From Pectobacterium aroidearum (lineage in GTDB: Bacteria > Pseudomonadota > Gammaproteobacteria > Enterobacterales > Enterobacteriaceae), in contig NZ_CP166097.1 of assembly GCF_041228105.1 (NCBI RefSeq), positions 4,526,001-4,590,000 of the forward strand: a stretch of DNA of 64,000 bases. The letters run 5' to 3'. Below, piece after piece: positions 6,819-16,257 of the stretch. Numbering within the stretch: position 1 is the first letter of the stretch; each line of letters opens with the position of its first letter. Below the pieces are notes generated by a model, which was not told the DNA's origin, did no database searches, and saw nothing but the letters and a program-made list of their open reading frames with translations. Both the position numbers and the translations under genes were made by a program.

Positions 6819-8532
6819 GGTCACCTCCACGGGCATCATCACGTTGCAGTTCACGCAAGCGGCGCAGCACGCGAATCAACCGCATAAATTTCACGACATG
6901 GACATCATGAAGGACGGGAGAGCCGGATTTCTGAGGAAAACCCAGGAAGTTCAGGCAAAAAACGAATGTATTAAAAGGCAGTTCGCGATCTTCCCCAGTC
7001 AGCCCGGCAAGGAACAAAACAAACTCGTTGTTGTTTGTGTCCGACGTGGTATAGCCAGCCTGATCCCAACGTTTAGCTTCTGAAATATCGTCGGCACATC
7101 CCATGGCTTCAGCCAACTCAAAAGCCAGTCTGTAGGACATATCCTGTAGGTGCTCAATGTCGTCCTGAAGTGCAGGTATGTGCCAGATATCCGCGACAGG
7201 CTCCAGCCCTGTAGCCGCGAAAGAAACAGATGAAGAGGATGAAACATGTCCTTCTTCTAATAATGCGCTGTCACGGTTTTCAGATAACGCGGACATCAAT
7301 GATGTCTGCGAAAAACCATTTCCCATAGGGCTTACCGTTTCACCACCAATCACAGTCTGGCCACCGTAGAGATCCGGCTGAAGCTCGGCACGATATGGCG
7401 AAGTGGAAGCTATCCCTGCATCAATCGGTTGCATACCCTCATCAGGAGTCAGCCCTGTTTCTGGAGCGTTACCCGGAGCAGGTTCGGGGCGAGTTACTCC
7501 ACCGACAAGCGTCCCTGAACGTAAACCAGTCACCGGATTCTCTGGCCCTGTTTGTGGCGGAAGCTGAGTGACATTCTCTTTTAATGGCTGACGGATGGGC
7601 TCTTGCACAACAGGTGGAGCCGGAGGCTCACCAAATAATTCTCGGCGCTGTTGCTCTTTGGGATCCAACTCTATCAACCAGCGATCATAGTTGAGTGACG
7701 GATGCGGCAGCGCTTTCAATAACTCCCCAATCAGCTCATCACGAAACATTTCCAGTGAATACCGATCAGGGTCATCAAACTGCTGACAGGCATGACCAAA
7801 AACGTCATCAAACACAGATTCATGTTCCACCTGCATCTGATGCTTTGCCCACGTCTTCTCTGCCGCTGAGCGCAGTGCCAATAGTGGTAAAACTCTCACA
7901 CGGGCTAAGCCAGAATTCAGCAGGTTTGGCAGGTGGGGATGCAAATATTTCAGTGTATCTTCCATACGGCTGATACTGGAGTTATCAATCGGATAACCCT
8001 GCTGATTTAACAGTTCGGAAAGCTCACGCAGTGTGACACTACGCCCCAGTTGTTCTTCCCAAATCGTTCGAGCCTTGTGAATACCGAATGCCTTTTCGAT
8101 ATAGGTTAAATCGCCACGGACTTCATTCTCGGCCAAATGACCAATCACGCATTGCAGACGTCCCGGCCAGGGTTTGAATATCGTATGGATCCGATAGAAT
8201 CGTTCATCCCCGGTTTCCTGATAGAGTTCACACAATATCTGGTAGCGTGTATTCCCTCCGTCACTAAAGATATAGATGTCATCACCATCAGGGTCTCTGG
8301 TCACTTTAGGCAATGAATCCAGACCGCGCATACGGATAGACGCTTTGATGTCCGCATATTTAGGGTTACGCGACGTACGGGGGTTATCGGGGTTAGGACG
8401 CAGCTCGTCGAGCGTCAGTACCATCGCCATTTCACTCACAGGTAGTACAGCAACCTGCGATTGTTGAGCTGGCGATTTTCCTCGCATCAGGAGCGCATCC
8501 GTCATATTCAGCGCTTTCGGTTTACTCGCCAT
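6808..8532 (-). CDS. parB: ParB-family partition protein of the ICE
   Basis: A 574-residue ParB-type protein. The N-terminal ParB/sulfiredoxin-like domain (about 35-125) includes LRPNPDNPRTSRNPKYADI and FSDGGNTRYQILCEL, the latter matching the family's GxxRxxA-like box. A helix-turn-helix region follows (about 165-200: LRELSELLNQQGYPIDNSSISRM). The long middle section (about 300-400) is proline- and glycine-rich and probably disordered. The C-terminal 110 residues are predicted globular. Length fits the long ICE ParB group (PFGI-1 type). Its ATG overlaps the helicase stop by one base. It is expected to work with ParA in keeping the excised element in dividing cells. Confidence 0.9.
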   Translation of the reverse strand: MASKPKALNMTDALLMRGKSPAQQSQVAVLPVSEMAMVLTLDELRPNPDNPRTSRNPKYADIKASIRMRGLDSLPKVTRDPDGDDIYIFSDGGNTRYQILCELYQETGDERFYRIHTIFKPWPGRLQCVIGHLAENEVRGDLTYIEKAFGIHKARTIWEEQLGRSVTLRELSELLNQQGYPIDNSSISRMEDTLKYLHPHLPNLLNSGLARVRVLPLLALRSAAEKTWAKHQMQVEHESVFDDVFGHACQQFDDPDRYSLEMFRDELIGELLKALPHPSLNYDRWLIELDPKEQQRRELFGEPPAPPVVQEPIRQPLKENVTQLPPQTGPENPVTGLRSGTLVGGVTRPEPAPGNAPETGLTPDEGMQPIDAGIASTSPYRAELQPDLYGGQTVIGGETVSPMGNGFSQTSLMSALSENRDSALLEEGHVSSSSSVSFAATGLEPVADIWHIPALQDDIEHLQDMSYRLAFELAEAMGCADDISEAKRWDQAGYTTSDTNNNEFVLFLAGLTGEDRELPFNTFVFCLNFLGFPQKSGSPVLHDVHVVKFMRLIRVLRRLRELQRDDARGGDHVA

Positions 8533-9893
8533 CAGTAACCTCCACGAGCATCGAAAGGCATATTCGTGAAGCGAGTGAAACGCCCGTCAAACTGAACTTT
8601 TATAGTTCCTATTGGCCCTTGGCGCTGTTTACCCATAATAATTTCAGCTAATCCTTTGTCTGGACTATTCGGGTTGTAAACTTCGTCACGATAAATAAAT
8701 AACGTGACATCCGCATCCTGTTCAAGCGAACCGGAATCACGTAAATCACCATTATTGGGGCGTTTATCAGCACGCTGCTCCAGAGAGCGGTTAAGCTGAG
8801 AAAGCGCGACAACAGGACAGTCCATCTCCTTGGCCAGAGATTTTAGCGAACGAGATATCTCAGCAATTTCCTGCGTTCTGTTCTCCATGCCGGGGCATCG
8901 CATTAGCTGCAGGTAGTCAACCATTATCAACGCGGGTTTACCGTATTTCCTGGCATTACGGCGGGCTCTCACCCGCAGCATTGCTGGCGTAAGATCGCTG
9001 GTATCGTCGATAACCAGTCTTTTTTGCCATTTAGTAATGGTTTCAACTGCCGAGCCAATCTGTGACCATTGCTCATCAGTCAGATCGCCACTACGCAGGT
9101 TTTGCAATGGAACAAACCCAATGGAAGAGATAAGACGCATAAGGAGTTGAGTCGAAGGCTGCTCAAGGCTGTATATCTGGGTAACATTCGCGCTATTGTG
9201 ATTTAGCGTTCCGGTGATAATGTTTAGCCCTAACGCCGTCTTTCCCATTGAAGGGCGGGCTGCCAACAAAATCAGATCGCCATTCTGTAGACCACAGGTT
9301 TTTGCATCCAGCTCGATAAATCCTGTTGCCGTTCCAGTGATACCATCAGCGGAACGATGGCGAACCTCCAGTTCAGCCACAACCTTTTCAAGCCCGTCAA
9401 CAACTGTGATTGTCTTTTGCGGTTCCGCCTTTTCTGCAATATCAATAATTCGTCGTTCAGCCATCTCCATAATCTGGGGGATATCAGCATGAGGCTGGCT
9501 AACCTGCTGAGTCAAATCTGCACCAAGAGCGGCAAGCTGTCTGGCCCGGCTGTCTCTGGCAACGATTTCACAATATGCTACTGTATTCGCTGCACTTGGC
9601 GTGTTTTTCGCCATCTCAGCAAGATAGGCAAAAATATGTTCCTCACGAGAGCTTCCCTGCTTCTCCAGTGAGTCGGACAGCGTAATTAAGTCTATAGGCT
9701 GTCCGGCACCAACCAGACGAGCCATTTCACGAAAAATCACGCGATGCATGAGATTAAAAAAGTCATTCTCGCCAATAATGAGAACAACCTCATCCCAGCG
9801 TTCATTATCGAGCATCAGCGACCCGAGCACAGATTGCTCAGCTCCCGTGGAGTAAGGGAGAGGAGGTGATGCCTTTTGCTTTTGATTAGCCAT
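8532..9893 (-). CDS. dnaB: DnaB-type replicative helicase of the ICE
   Basis: A 453-residue hexameric replicative helicase. The start MANQKQKA is preferred because GGAGG sits 6 nt upstream; an upstream start at 9917 lacks this. The N-terminal DnaB domain (about 15-115) includes AEQSVLGSLMLDNERWDEV. The RecA-like motor carries Walker A ARPSMGKT at 212-219, Walker B-like PALIMVDYLQLM near 300 and the ALSQLNRSLEQRADKRP and DSGSLEQDADV motifs of DnaB. It overlaps the upstream small gene by 8 nt. SPI-7-type islands carry such a helicase between parA and parB. Together with the STY4528-type protein it suggests that the excised circle replicates autonomously. Confidence 0.95.
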   Translation of the reverse strand: MANQKQKASPPLPYSTGAEQSVLGSLMLDNERWDEVVLIIGENDFFNLMHRVIFREMARLVGAGQPIDLITLSDSLEKQGSSREEHIFAYLAEMAKNTPSAANTVAYCEIVARDSRARQLAALGADLTQQVSQPHADIPQIMEMAERRIIDIAEKAEPQKTITVVDGLEKVVAELEVRHRSADGITGTATGFIELDAKTCGLQNGDLILLAARPSMGKTALGLNIITGTLNHNSANVTQIYSLEQPSTQLLMRLISSIGFVPLQNLRSGDLTDEQWSQIGSAVETITKWQKRLVIDDTSDLTPAMLRVRARRNARKYGKPALIMVDYLQLMRCPGMENRTQEIAEISRSLKSLAKEMDCPVVALSQLNRSLEQRADKRPNNGDLRDSGSLEQDADVTLFIYRDEVYNPNSPDKGLAEIIMGKQRQGPIGTIKVQFDGRFTRFTNMPFDARGGY

Positions 9894-10272
9894 GGTTCGC
9901 CTCCACATTTCTTTCATTCAAACTCAGAAAGACTTTCAGCAGACGTTCGTGAGTTCGGGGAGAAACTAACATCAAGGGCCAATCGTTATGGGAAATATAC
10001 CGAACGCAGCCATTATCCCAGCCATTTTCAAACAGGGCCTTGTCACCACGTCCAGGAGAATCATCATGCGAATCAAGAACCAGTTGTTTCTCCGAAGAGA
10101 TATTACAAATGCCCACGGCAGATTCATGGACAGCCCAGACCTCAGATAACATGGCCTGCAGGCGTTCCCCAGCATGCTCATCATTTACCGTTTCAAAAAA
10201 GACATACTGCTCATCAAAACCGCGATACTGAGAATCGGAGCAGAAACAGATTGCGCGATGGAGAGTTTTCAT
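9886..10272 (-). CDS. ICE hypothetical protein between parA and dnaB
   Basis: A protein of about 128 residues starting MKTLHRAICFCSD. Two ATGs occur in tandem (10275 and 10272). The second has the better spacing from GAGGA and is used here; both overlap the parA stop. The sequence looks soluble and acidic, with FDEQYVFFETVNDEHAGERLQAML in the middle and WPLMLVSPRTHERLLKVFL near the end. I recognise no family. Similar short ORFs occupy this slot in related islands, so it may be a conserved accessory of the partition/helicase block. It overlaps the helicase start by 8 nt. Confidence 0.6.
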   Translation of the reverse strand: MKTLHRAICFCSDSQYRGFDEQYVFFETVNDEHAGERLQAMLSEVWAVHESAVGICNISSEKQLVLDSHDDSPGRGDKALFENGWDNGCVRYISHNDWPLMLVSPRTHERLLKVFLSLNERNVEANHG

Positions 10273-11159
10273 CATGAATCCTCGCGTTCTGCACTAATTT
10301 GGAACGGCACTGCGGAATCAAACTTATCTTTCCACTGAGGAAATAATTCACACGCCAATGCATGCATCGTCGTTGCAGCGGAATCACTTACGCGTTTGGT
10401 CTCACTTTCAAGGCGATGGGCAGGTTGACCTACTGAGTGTCCCTCAAGATAAATATCTAAATCATAAATATATGTATCTAAAAGAGAAACTGAAATCGAC
10501 TGGCTATGCTGGCTATACTTACCCGTATCAATAATTTCGCTAAGAACCTTGTATGTTTCCTTTGCGCGACGAGTGTATTTCATGCAGTTGATGAGGACCT
10601 TTATCTGCGGCAATACCAGCCCAAATGCAGAAAACGGCAGCAGGCTTTCCAACATATGGATGGTGCCACGTATAAATTCCCTTACATCCGGCAAAATAGG
10701 TTTAATAACACCAATTGCGGTGTTCGTAGCCGCCAGAACAATGAGCTCCAACATAATAGTTCGAGCCCCCTGTGAGTCGACGATGATCACATCGTATTGA
10801 GAAAAAAGTGGGTGCTGGAGAATATTGCGCAGACGAAACCGTCCATCTGGCGCATTTAACATCGCAATAGGTAATTGGGCATTAGGATCATTTGAAATAA
10901 TGAGATCCAGCCCAGAGATAACGGTTTTGGAGATAACTTGAGTGGGATCGTTGAGATTGACGGTTTGCATTAACAGCTCATACAAACCACAAGGAGCCTC
11001 ATACTCCAGAGCAAAAATACTACTTGATGTAGGTTGGGCGTAATCGCCGTCTATCAATAAAGTCTTTAATCCAGCATCAGCCAGAAACCCCGCCAAATTT
11101 GCGGCCTGAGTAGACTTTCCTTCCCCACCTTTAGTGGAAATTACAGGAATTACATGCAT
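10272..11159 (-). CDS. parA: ParA-family partition ATPase of the ICE
   Basis: A 295-residue ParA/Soj ATPase. It has the deviant Walker A motif KGGEGKST at 10-17, LLIDGDYAQPTSS as the A' region near 35-45 and a Walker B-like YDVIIVDSQGA near residue 125. No N-terminal helix-turn-helix extension is present, so it is the short Soj type. ParA/Soj proteins of this group stabilise the circular form of SPI-7/PAPI-1-type elements. It is the first gene of the minus-strand block and lies next to the att scar, the arrangement known for these islands. The promoter should lie in 11160-11238, the only non-coding DNA upstream. Confidence 0.92.
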   Translation of the reverse strand: MHVIPVISTKGGEGKSTQAANLAGFLADAGLKTLLIDGDYAQPTSSSIFALEYEAPCGLYELLMQTVNLNDPTQVISKTVISGLDLIISNDPNAQLPIAMLNAPDGRFRLRNILQHPLFSQYDVIIVDSQGARTIMLELIVLAATNTAIGVIKPILPDVREFIRGTIHMLESLLPFSAFGLVLPQIKVLINCMKYTRRAKETYKVLSEIIDTGKYSQHSQSISVSLLDTYIYDLDIYLEGHSVGQPAHRLESETKRVSDSAATTMHALACELFPQWKDKFDSAVPFQISAEREDS

Positions 11160-11238
11160 ATAGATTCACCTGATAACTAATCAGGATGTATATGCTCACA
11201 CCAAAAAAACTCTACATTTGATTAACAATAGAACTAAA

Positions 11239-11285
11239 GGATTGAAAATCCTCGTGTCCTTGGTTCGATTCCGAGTCCGGCACCA
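11239..11285 (+). repeat. ICE attachment scar: partial tRNA-Phe 3' end
   Basis: The sequence reproduces the 3' part of tRNA-Phe from the anticodon stem-loop (GGATTGAAAATCC) through the T-loop (GGTTCGATTCC) to CACCA. There is no 5' half, so it is not a functional tRNA. Compared with the E. coli tRNA it carries a C-to-T change after the anticodon stem and lacks one G of the acceptor stem. It is the chromosome-distal att repeat left when an element integrates into tRNA-Phe. The intact tRNA should lie beyond the left edge. Confidence 0.88.
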
Positions 11286-11294
11286 CTAATTCTT

Positions 11295-11320
11295 AACCCT
11301 CGCCTTTGGCGGGGTTTTTT
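11295..11320 (+). terminator. Rho-independent terminator after the tRNA-Phe scar
   Basis: AACCC(T)CGCC, loop TTT and GGCGGGGTT are followed by TTTT. This is the terminator normally found behind tRNA-Phe genes, left behind on the distal side of the inserted element. Confidence 0.85.
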
Positions 11321-11432
11321 CGTTTCTGGCGTATCGATTCTCCATCGAACACCGTTCGATTATTCGCCGCAAGCCTCACCCTTCTGGGGCCAGCGCGACA
11401 AGTGCGCAGCTCAACGCCTCCGGCGTTTGTCC

Positions 11433-11453
11433 AAGTCCGGGCACCACTAATTC
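11433..11453 (+). repeat. Second tRNA-Phe 3'-end remnant
   Basis: A copy of the last bases of tRNA-Phe (AGTCCGGGCACCA) plus ACTAATTC occurs about 160 bp beyond the first scar. It keeps the acceptor-stem G that the first scar lacks. It suggests a previous insertion or an imprecise excision at the same site. Confidence 0.6.
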
Positions 11454-11522
11454 AAAGAAACCAGCCTAGCTACTGATCCTACATTTAACTGCATTCACGC
11501 AGAAAATCGCTGCGTCCTCGTC

Positions 11523-12425
11523 TTAAATCTCAGCTTCTAAAAACGCAATAAATGCCCTTACCTTTGAATTCAGTGCCGAACGTTCATTGACACAGGCATA
11601 AATATTCATCGGTAAAGACTCTACGTGGTTACCGTTACTGCGGTCTGAGCAGAACAAAGGCGTGAGTTGGCCACTGTCTATCAACGGCTGGGCAACAAAG
11701 CTTGCCAGACGGGTAACGCCGCCTCCGTTTGCTGCTATTTTTGCAATAATATCAATATCATCACTGATGAATTTGGGGTTGAGCTTCACGTTAACAGGTT
11801 GCCCATTGACCATAAAAGTCCAGGGAAGAAAACGTCCATCTGTGGGATAGCGGAAAACCAGGCAGGCGTGCTGGCTAAGTTCTTCGGGAGTCTGAGGGGT
11901 ACCCGCGCGATCCAGATAAGCCTGAGCCGCGCAGAAGATAAATGGCAGCGATGCGATTTTTCTGGCAATCAGTTGATCGTTCAGCTGTGCCTCGATGCGG
12001 ATACTGACGTCAACGCCTTCCAACCGATGGTTGACGTTGCGATCGGTACTAATCAGTTCGATATCAATATCGGGGAAAGATTCTTTGAAAGCAGGCATCA
12101 GTGGAGCGATAACGTACCGACCAAACGCGGCAGTCGTCGCGATGCAAAGCGGACCTTGCAGTTTGGTTTCACTCGCCGCAGCCTGCGAGGCGAGCTCAAT
12201 GTCATGTGGAATATGGCGTACTTTCTCGAAATAACGTTTACCGTTTTCGGTTAATGTCATGCTACGAGTAGTGCGCGATAGCAGGCGCACGCCCAAATGT
12301 GTCTCAAGCCGTGAAAGGCTCTGGCTTACCGCCGCCGGACTCATACCTTTAGCTCGTGCCGCCGCAGCGATACTGCCGTTCTCCACCACGCGGATAAAAT
12401 TGCTAATCAGCCCTAACACATCCAT
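11523..12425 (-). CDS. LysR-family transcriptional regulator
   Basis: A 300-residue LysR-type regulator. The N-terminal winged helix (about 1-60) contains GSIAAAARAKGMSPAAVSQS and LGVRLLSRTTRSMTLTENG, which are clear family signatures. The effector-binding domain (about 90-295) is of the CrgA/DhcR-like type found in many enterobacterial regulators. It is transcribed divergently from the DUF2798 gene with about 130 bp between them, so that small membrane protein is its likely target along with its own promoter. The effector cannot be told from sequence. It is the first intact gene beyond the island. Confidence 0.9.
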   Translation of the reverse strand: MDVLGLISNFIRVVENGSIAAAARAKGMSPAAVSQSLSRLETHLGVRLLSRTTRSMTLTENGKRYFEKVRHIPHDIELASQAAASETKLQGPLCIATTAAFGRYVIAPLMPAFKESFPDIDIELISTDRNVNHRLEGVDVSIRIEAQLNDQLIARKIASLPFIFCAAQAYLDRAGTPQTPEELSQHACLVFRYPTDGRFLPWTFMVNGQPVNVKLNPKFISDDIDIIAKIAANGGGVTRLASFVAQPLIDSGQLTPLFCSDRSNGNHVESLPMNIYACVNERSALNSKVRAFIAFLEAEI

Positions 12426-12553
12426 ATTATCCCCAATGCTTGATTCGTTACTTTTATTTAATAATGATTAAAGCATAGCTGCTCTACTACCATTCTGGTT
12501 AGCTTGATAGGTTAGCAACCGTTTCACTAACCGTTGCTAACCAGGATAACTTG

Positions 12554-12817
12554 ATGACTAATGCTGTTGCTAAAAATACCCCGCGATTCCGCCTCCCGAA
12601 GCACACTTTACCCTACGTATTTGCTCTTTATATGGCGACCATCATGGCATTTCTGATGTGTCTGGTCATCATTCTGGCCGAATTTGGAATGGGGCCACAT
12701 TACATGGAAAATGTGATGAATGCCTATCAGGTTGCCATGCCAGCTGCTTTTGTTTGCATACTGATTGTCCGTCCTATTGTTACCCGGTTGGTAGGGTTGA
12801 CTGTTCACGGTCACTGA
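12554..12817 (+). CDS. DUF2798 small membrane protein
   Basis: An 87-residue inner-membrane protein with two predicted transmembrane helices, about residues 22-44 (YVFALYMATIMAFLMCLVII) and 58-80 (VAMPAAFVCILIVRPIVTRLV). This matches the DUF2798 family, whose function is unknown. The ATG at 12554 follows AGGA with suitable spacing. It is divergent from the LysR regulator, and such pairs are often regulator-target units. It ends about 165 bp before the convergent end of phnP. Confidence 0.8.
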   Translation: MTNAVAKNTPRFRLPKHTLPYVFALYMATIMAFLMCLVIILAEFGMGPHYMENVMNAYQVAMPAAFVCILIVRPIVTRLVGLTVHGH

Positions 12818-12906
12818 GTCATTCAATACGCCATTTCTTTCTCCCACATTAAGGCTTGCGAGTCCGCCTTTCGCTCCTAACCGACTATCAGGCTGAGTCA
12901 TGCTCT

Positions 12907-12948
12907 AACATAGAACGCTGCCATCATTATTGATGGCACATCTATGTT
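12907..12948. terminator. Nested hairpin between convergent genes
   Basis: An outer arm pair AACATAGA/TCTATGTT encloses an inner perfect hairpin TGCCATCA-TTAT-TGATGGCA. It lies between the ends of the DUF2798 gene and phnP, where a bidirectional transcription stop is expected. No clear T-run follows on either strand, so the terminator call is tentative. Confidence 0.5.
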
Positions 12949-12982
12949 ACCTGTTCGCCTTAAAACCGCTCGCCTACCCTCC

Positions 12983-13768
12983 CTACAACCCCAACTCAAC
13001 CCCGTCATACGCGGCATGAACGTTCTCAGGCAGCAGCGTTTGTGTCTGGAGCCAGCGATCCAGTTCGTGGCCGATGTGGGTCAGGTATAGCTGTTTGGGG
13101 TTTAACTGAGTGAAGATCTCCAGCGCGCGGGGGACGTCATTGTGGTTACGTGGGGGCGTTGTCTGGGGAGGGTGGCTGCAATCGACAACCGCATAATCGA
13201 GCGTGTGTGCTGAGAGAAACTGAGCAGTTTCAGGCGGTAGACCGATGGTGTCGGTCAAGTAGGCCAGCGTGTGCGTCAGCGTTTGGATGAGGTAACCGTA
13301 GGTTAATTTGGAATGGATTAAGGGAACCGGCGTGATCGTTATGCCGTCCAGATCGAAGGGCTGGAAAGGTATCAGCGGCGGTTGGAAATGCAGAATCCCT
13401 GGGTGCTTAAAGAGATCGTCGCAGCCCGCATCATCCGGGGGGCCAAAGACCGGAATGGGATCGCCGTAACCCCAGCGTAGGGGAAATAATCCCTGAACGT
13501 GATCCATATGATAGTGGGTCAGCAGAATGTGCCGGCGCGAATAAGGGAGCAGATACGGCGCGAGTTCGGGTAATCCGGCATCAATCAGGATGACCCGGTC
13601 TTGGGTTGTGATTGCCGCGCAGCAGGCGCGCCGCCGTTTCCTTTCATCTTGCAGTGCCTGCTGACAGACCTCGCATTCGCAGCCAAACGCGGGAACCTGC
13701 TGCGCACTGCCGGTTCCCAAAAAGTGAAAAACGATCCCGTCACTGTTTGCTGCCCTATTTGCTGCCAT
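12983..13768 (-). CDS. phnP: Phosphoribosyl 1,2-cyclic phosphate phosphodiesterase PhnP
   Basis: A 261-residue metallo-beta-lactamase-fold enzyme of the C-P lyase pathway. It opens the 5-phosphoribosyl 1,2-cyclic phosphate made by PhnJ to ribose 1,5-bisphosphate. The metal site THYHMDH is at 84-90. The structural zinc cysteines specific to PhnP appear as CECEVC at 30-35. The DCSHPP stretch and the late LTHIGHELD histidines complete the active site. It is the last gene of the minus-strand phn array, 38 bp after phnN. Similarity to the E. coli protein is strong along the whole length. Confidence 0.95.
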   Translation of the reverse strand: MAANRAANSDGIVFHFLGTGSAQQVPAFGCECEVCQQALQDERKRRRACCAAITTQDRVILIDAGLPELAPYLLPYSRRHILLTHYHMDHVQGLFPLRWGYGDPIPVFGPPDDAGCDDLFKHPGILHFQPPLIPFQPFDLDGITITPVPLIHSKLTYGYLIQTLTHTLAYLTDTIGLPPETAQFLSAHTLDYAVVDCSHPPQTTPPRNHNDVPRALEIFTQLNPKQLYLTHIGHELDRWLQTQTLLPENVHAAYDGVELGL

Positions 13769-13806
13769 CGGTTTTCTCCCGCTCTCTGGTTCGCTTGCCG
13801 CTCGGC

Positions 13807-14376
13807 CTATCGTTCGCTGTGCGCCGCACTAACGCTGTCGAACGGCAGCAGCGACTGAAAGGTGGATAACGTGCGTTGCAGGTCGCCATCGTTATTCAAT
13901 AACACACAGTCGCTTTGTAAGCGGTTCTGTTCCTCTTCCGCCCGCTGCAATCGCGTGGCGATTTGCTGTTCGCTTTCCCGTCCTCTGGCGCATAACCGCT
14001 CTCGCAGTGTCGATGTAGAAACGGTCAGGCATATCGGAAACAGCGTGTTGCCGTAGCGCTCACGCGCCTGACTAAGGTAAGCCCGTGAGCCATTCACAAT
14101 GACGTAGCTTCCCCGCTGGAGCCAACCATCAATCTCTATCCCGACACCATAGTCGCACTGATGCGCCTGCCAGTTGAGCGCGAAAAGGCCAAGCCGCTGG
14201 CGGATAGCAAACTCTTCAGGGGTCAGCGCAATGTGGTTCTCTCCTTGTATTTCAGCGGGACGGGTAATGTACCGATGTGCCACCAGCAGTCGGGGCAGCG
14301 CCAGTTGGCGAATCGCACGCAGCAAGCTGTCTTTGCCTGCGCCGGAAGGCCCAATGAGGTAGATGAGTTTCGGCAT
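13807..14376 (-). CDS. phnN: Ribose 1,5-bisphosphokinase PhnN
   Basis: A 189-residue P-loop kinase that phosphorylates ribose 1,5-bisphosphate to PRPP, the last step of phosphonate-phosphorus recovery. The start MPKLIYLIGPSGAGKDSLL is chosen because it aligns with the E. coli N-terminus and follows the phnM stop by 2 nt. A longer start at 14406 would overlap phnM. The guanylate-kinase-like fold shows the P-loop GPSGAGKD at 8-15 and the HRYITRPAE motif. The protein is complete. A few extra residues at the C-terminus are not informative. Confidence 0.94.
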   Translation of the reverse strand: MPKLIYLIGPSGAGKDSLLRAIRQLALPRLLVAHRYITRPAEIQGENHIALTPEEFAIRQRLGLFALNWQAHQCDYGVGIEIDGWLQRGSYVIVNGSRAYLSQARERYGNTLFPICLTVSTSTLRERLCARGRESEQQIATRLQRAEEEQNRLQSDCVLLNNDGDLQRTLSTFQSLLPFDSVSAAHSER

Positions 14377-14378
14377 GA

Positions 14379-15515
14379 TCAGAATACCCGGACACCCTGA
14401 CGCCACACGCGCATCAGTTTCATTTGCGGCGCGTGCCGCTTGACGAGCAGCAGGTCAGCTCGCCGTCCTTCTTCAATGCAGCCGCGATCGTCAAATTGCA
14501 AAGCCTGAGCGGGATTGTTGCTGACCAGCGCGATAGCGCGCGGCAAGTCGTAATCATTGCGTTCATCCTCTGCAATCATGAACGCCGCCTCCAGCAGGCT
14601 GGCCGGGTAATAGTCCGAAGACAAGATGTGAAGTACGCCCAGCGTCGCCAGATGATGTGCTGACACATTGCCCGAGTGCGAGCCGCCGCAGATGACATTT
14701 GGCGCTCCCATCAGTACATTCATTCCGACGCCATGTGCCTGCTGCGCCGCGATCGCGGTAGTGGGAAATTCGGCAATGCTCACACGATGCTGGTGGGCTT
14801 CGCTGATATGTTCCGGCGTCGCATCGTCATGGCTGGCTAGCGTGATGCCTCTATCGTGACAGAGGCGAACAATAGCCTCGCGATTAGGCTGCGACCAGCG
14901 GCGTGAACCGGCCAGTTGCTCTTCCTCAAACGCAGCCATTTGCTCGTCATTCAGGTGATATTTGCCTTTGTAATACTGATGATATTTCTCCTGAGAGGAA
15001 AATTGCCGCTGCCCCGGAGAGTGATCCATCAATGACGCGAGCGCGACCAGTGGAATATCGGCCAACTGCTCAAAGAGGGGAAACGTATCCTGATGCGGCA
15101 GCTCACAGCGCAGGTGCAAATGATGATCCGCCCGATTGGCGCCGTGCTGCTGGCTGTACAGTATGGCATCCGTCATGCGTCGCAGATTCTCAAGCCGATG
15201 CCCCCCATCGCGCACATCACCTACCGCGACAGCATCCAGAACGGTGGTGATTCCGCAGGAGATAATCAACGCATCGTGATTGCGCATCGCCGCTTCAGAA
15301 GGCCAATTAACGCCGGGGCGCGGGGTGAAGCACTTATCGAGATTATCCGTATGAAGTTCGACAAGCCCCGGCAGGAGCCAGGCCTGTTCACCATCCAGCG
15401 CACCGGGATGACGGCTGGGTCGATCGCTGATGTGGTGAATCACACCGTTGCGCACTTCCAGTGAGCCATGAATGATTTCCTGTGCGAGTACCATATTGAC
15501 GTTATTAATGATCAT
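14379..15515 (-). CDS. phnM: Alpha-D-ribose 1-methylphosphonate 5-triphosphate diphosphatase PhnM
   Basis: A 378-residue amidohydrolase-superfamily enzyme. It removes pyrophosphate from the ribose-phosphonate 5-triphosphate made by PhnGHIL, giving the PhnJ substrate. The metal-binding [14 protein letters not shown] motif is near residue 55, [15 protein letters not shown] follows, and later [12 protein letters not shown] supplies histidine and aspartate ligands. Its start overlaps the end of phnL by 11 nt. Length and motifs fit the family closely. Confidence 0.95.
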   Translation of the reverse strand: MIINNVNMVLAQEIIHGSLEVRNGVIHHISDRPSRHPGALDGEQAWLLPGLVELHTDNLDKCFTPRPGVNWPSEAAMRNHDALIISCGITTVLDAVAVGDVRDGGHRLENLRRMTDAILYSQQHGANRADHHLHLRCELPHQDTFPLFEQLADIPLVALASLMDHSPGQRQFSSQEKYHQYYKGKYHLNDEQMAAFEEEQLAGSRRWSQPNREAIVRLCHDRGITLASHDDATPEHISEAHQHRVSIAEFPTTAIAAQQAHGVGMNVLMGAPNVICGGSHSGNVSAHHLATLGVLHILSSDYYPASLLEAAFMIAEDERNDYDLPRAIALVSNNPAQALQFDDRGCIEEGRRADLLLVKRHAPQMKLMRVWRQGVRVF

Positions 15516-16236
15516 TTGCGGTCTCCTGAGCGTTGGAAATTACCGGCATCGTGTGCAGCGACATCGTATACAGGCGATCGGCAACCTCCTGACGCACTTC
15601 GTCATCGTGAAAGATACCGACGATGGCACACCCTTTGTCTTTCGCATTGTTGATGAGCTGTGTGACAGCCAGTCGGTTTTTGGCATCCAGCGACGCTGTC
15701 GGTTCGTCTAACAGCAGAATCGGGTAATCGCCAATAAACCCACGGGCAATATTGATGCGCTGTTGCTCACCGCCGGAAAACGTGGCGGGCGCGAGCGACC
15801 ACAGCCGCTCGGGGACGTTCAGATGCGTCAGCAATTCACCGGCAAGAATCTCGCTTTCCTGACGAGACATACCGCGTTCCAGTAACGGCTGGATGACCAC
15901 GTTCAATGTACTAATACGCGGGATAACGCGCAGAAACTGGCTCACCCAGCCCACGGTTTCACGGCGGATTTCCAGCACATGGCGGGCATCCGCGTTGACG
16001 ATATCGACCCAGCGCTCACGATGGCGCACCCAGATATGGCCGCCATCGGGCTGATAGTTACCGTACAGAGAACGCAGCAAGGTGGATTTTCCACTCCCAG
16101 AGTGCCCATGCAGCGCCACGCATTCGCCGCCTTTCACGGACAGGCTGACATCGTGGAACACTGGCAATCGTGCGCCCTGCTGGTTATATAACACGAACGT
16201 TTTATCAACGTTTTCGATGCGTAATTGCGTATCCAT
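15505..16236 (-). CDS. phnL: C-P lyase subunit PhnL (ABC-type ATPase)
   Basis: A 243-residue ABC-type ATPase of the C-P lyase machinery, not a transporter. It works with PhnG, PhnH and PhnI in transferring phosphonate to the ribose of ATP. Walker [12 protein letters not shown] is near residue 45, the signature FSGGEQQR near 155 and Walker [14 protein letters not shown] near 175. The ATG at 16236 follows AAGGA; the TTG just upstream is not favoured. It lies 21 bp after phnK. Confidence 0.94.
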   Translation of the reverse strand: MDTQLRIENVDKTFVLYNQQGARLPVFHDVSLSVKGGECVALHGHSGSGKSTLLRSLYGNYQPDGGHIWVRHRERWVDIVNADARHVLEIRRETVGWVSQFLRVIPRISTLNVVIQPLLERGMSRQESEILAGELLTHLNVPERLWSLAPATFSGGEQQRINIARGFIGDYPILLLDEPTASLDAKNRLAVTQLINNAKDKGCAIVGIFHDDEVRQEVADRLYTMSLHTMPVISNAQETANDH

Positions 16237-16257
16237 CAAGCGTCCTTTTGTCTGGAT

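Noticed and set aside
11239..11285. A complete tRNA-Phe gene
   Set aside because: Only the 3' part from the anticodon stem onwards is present and one acceptor-stem base is missing, so it cannot fold into a tRNA.
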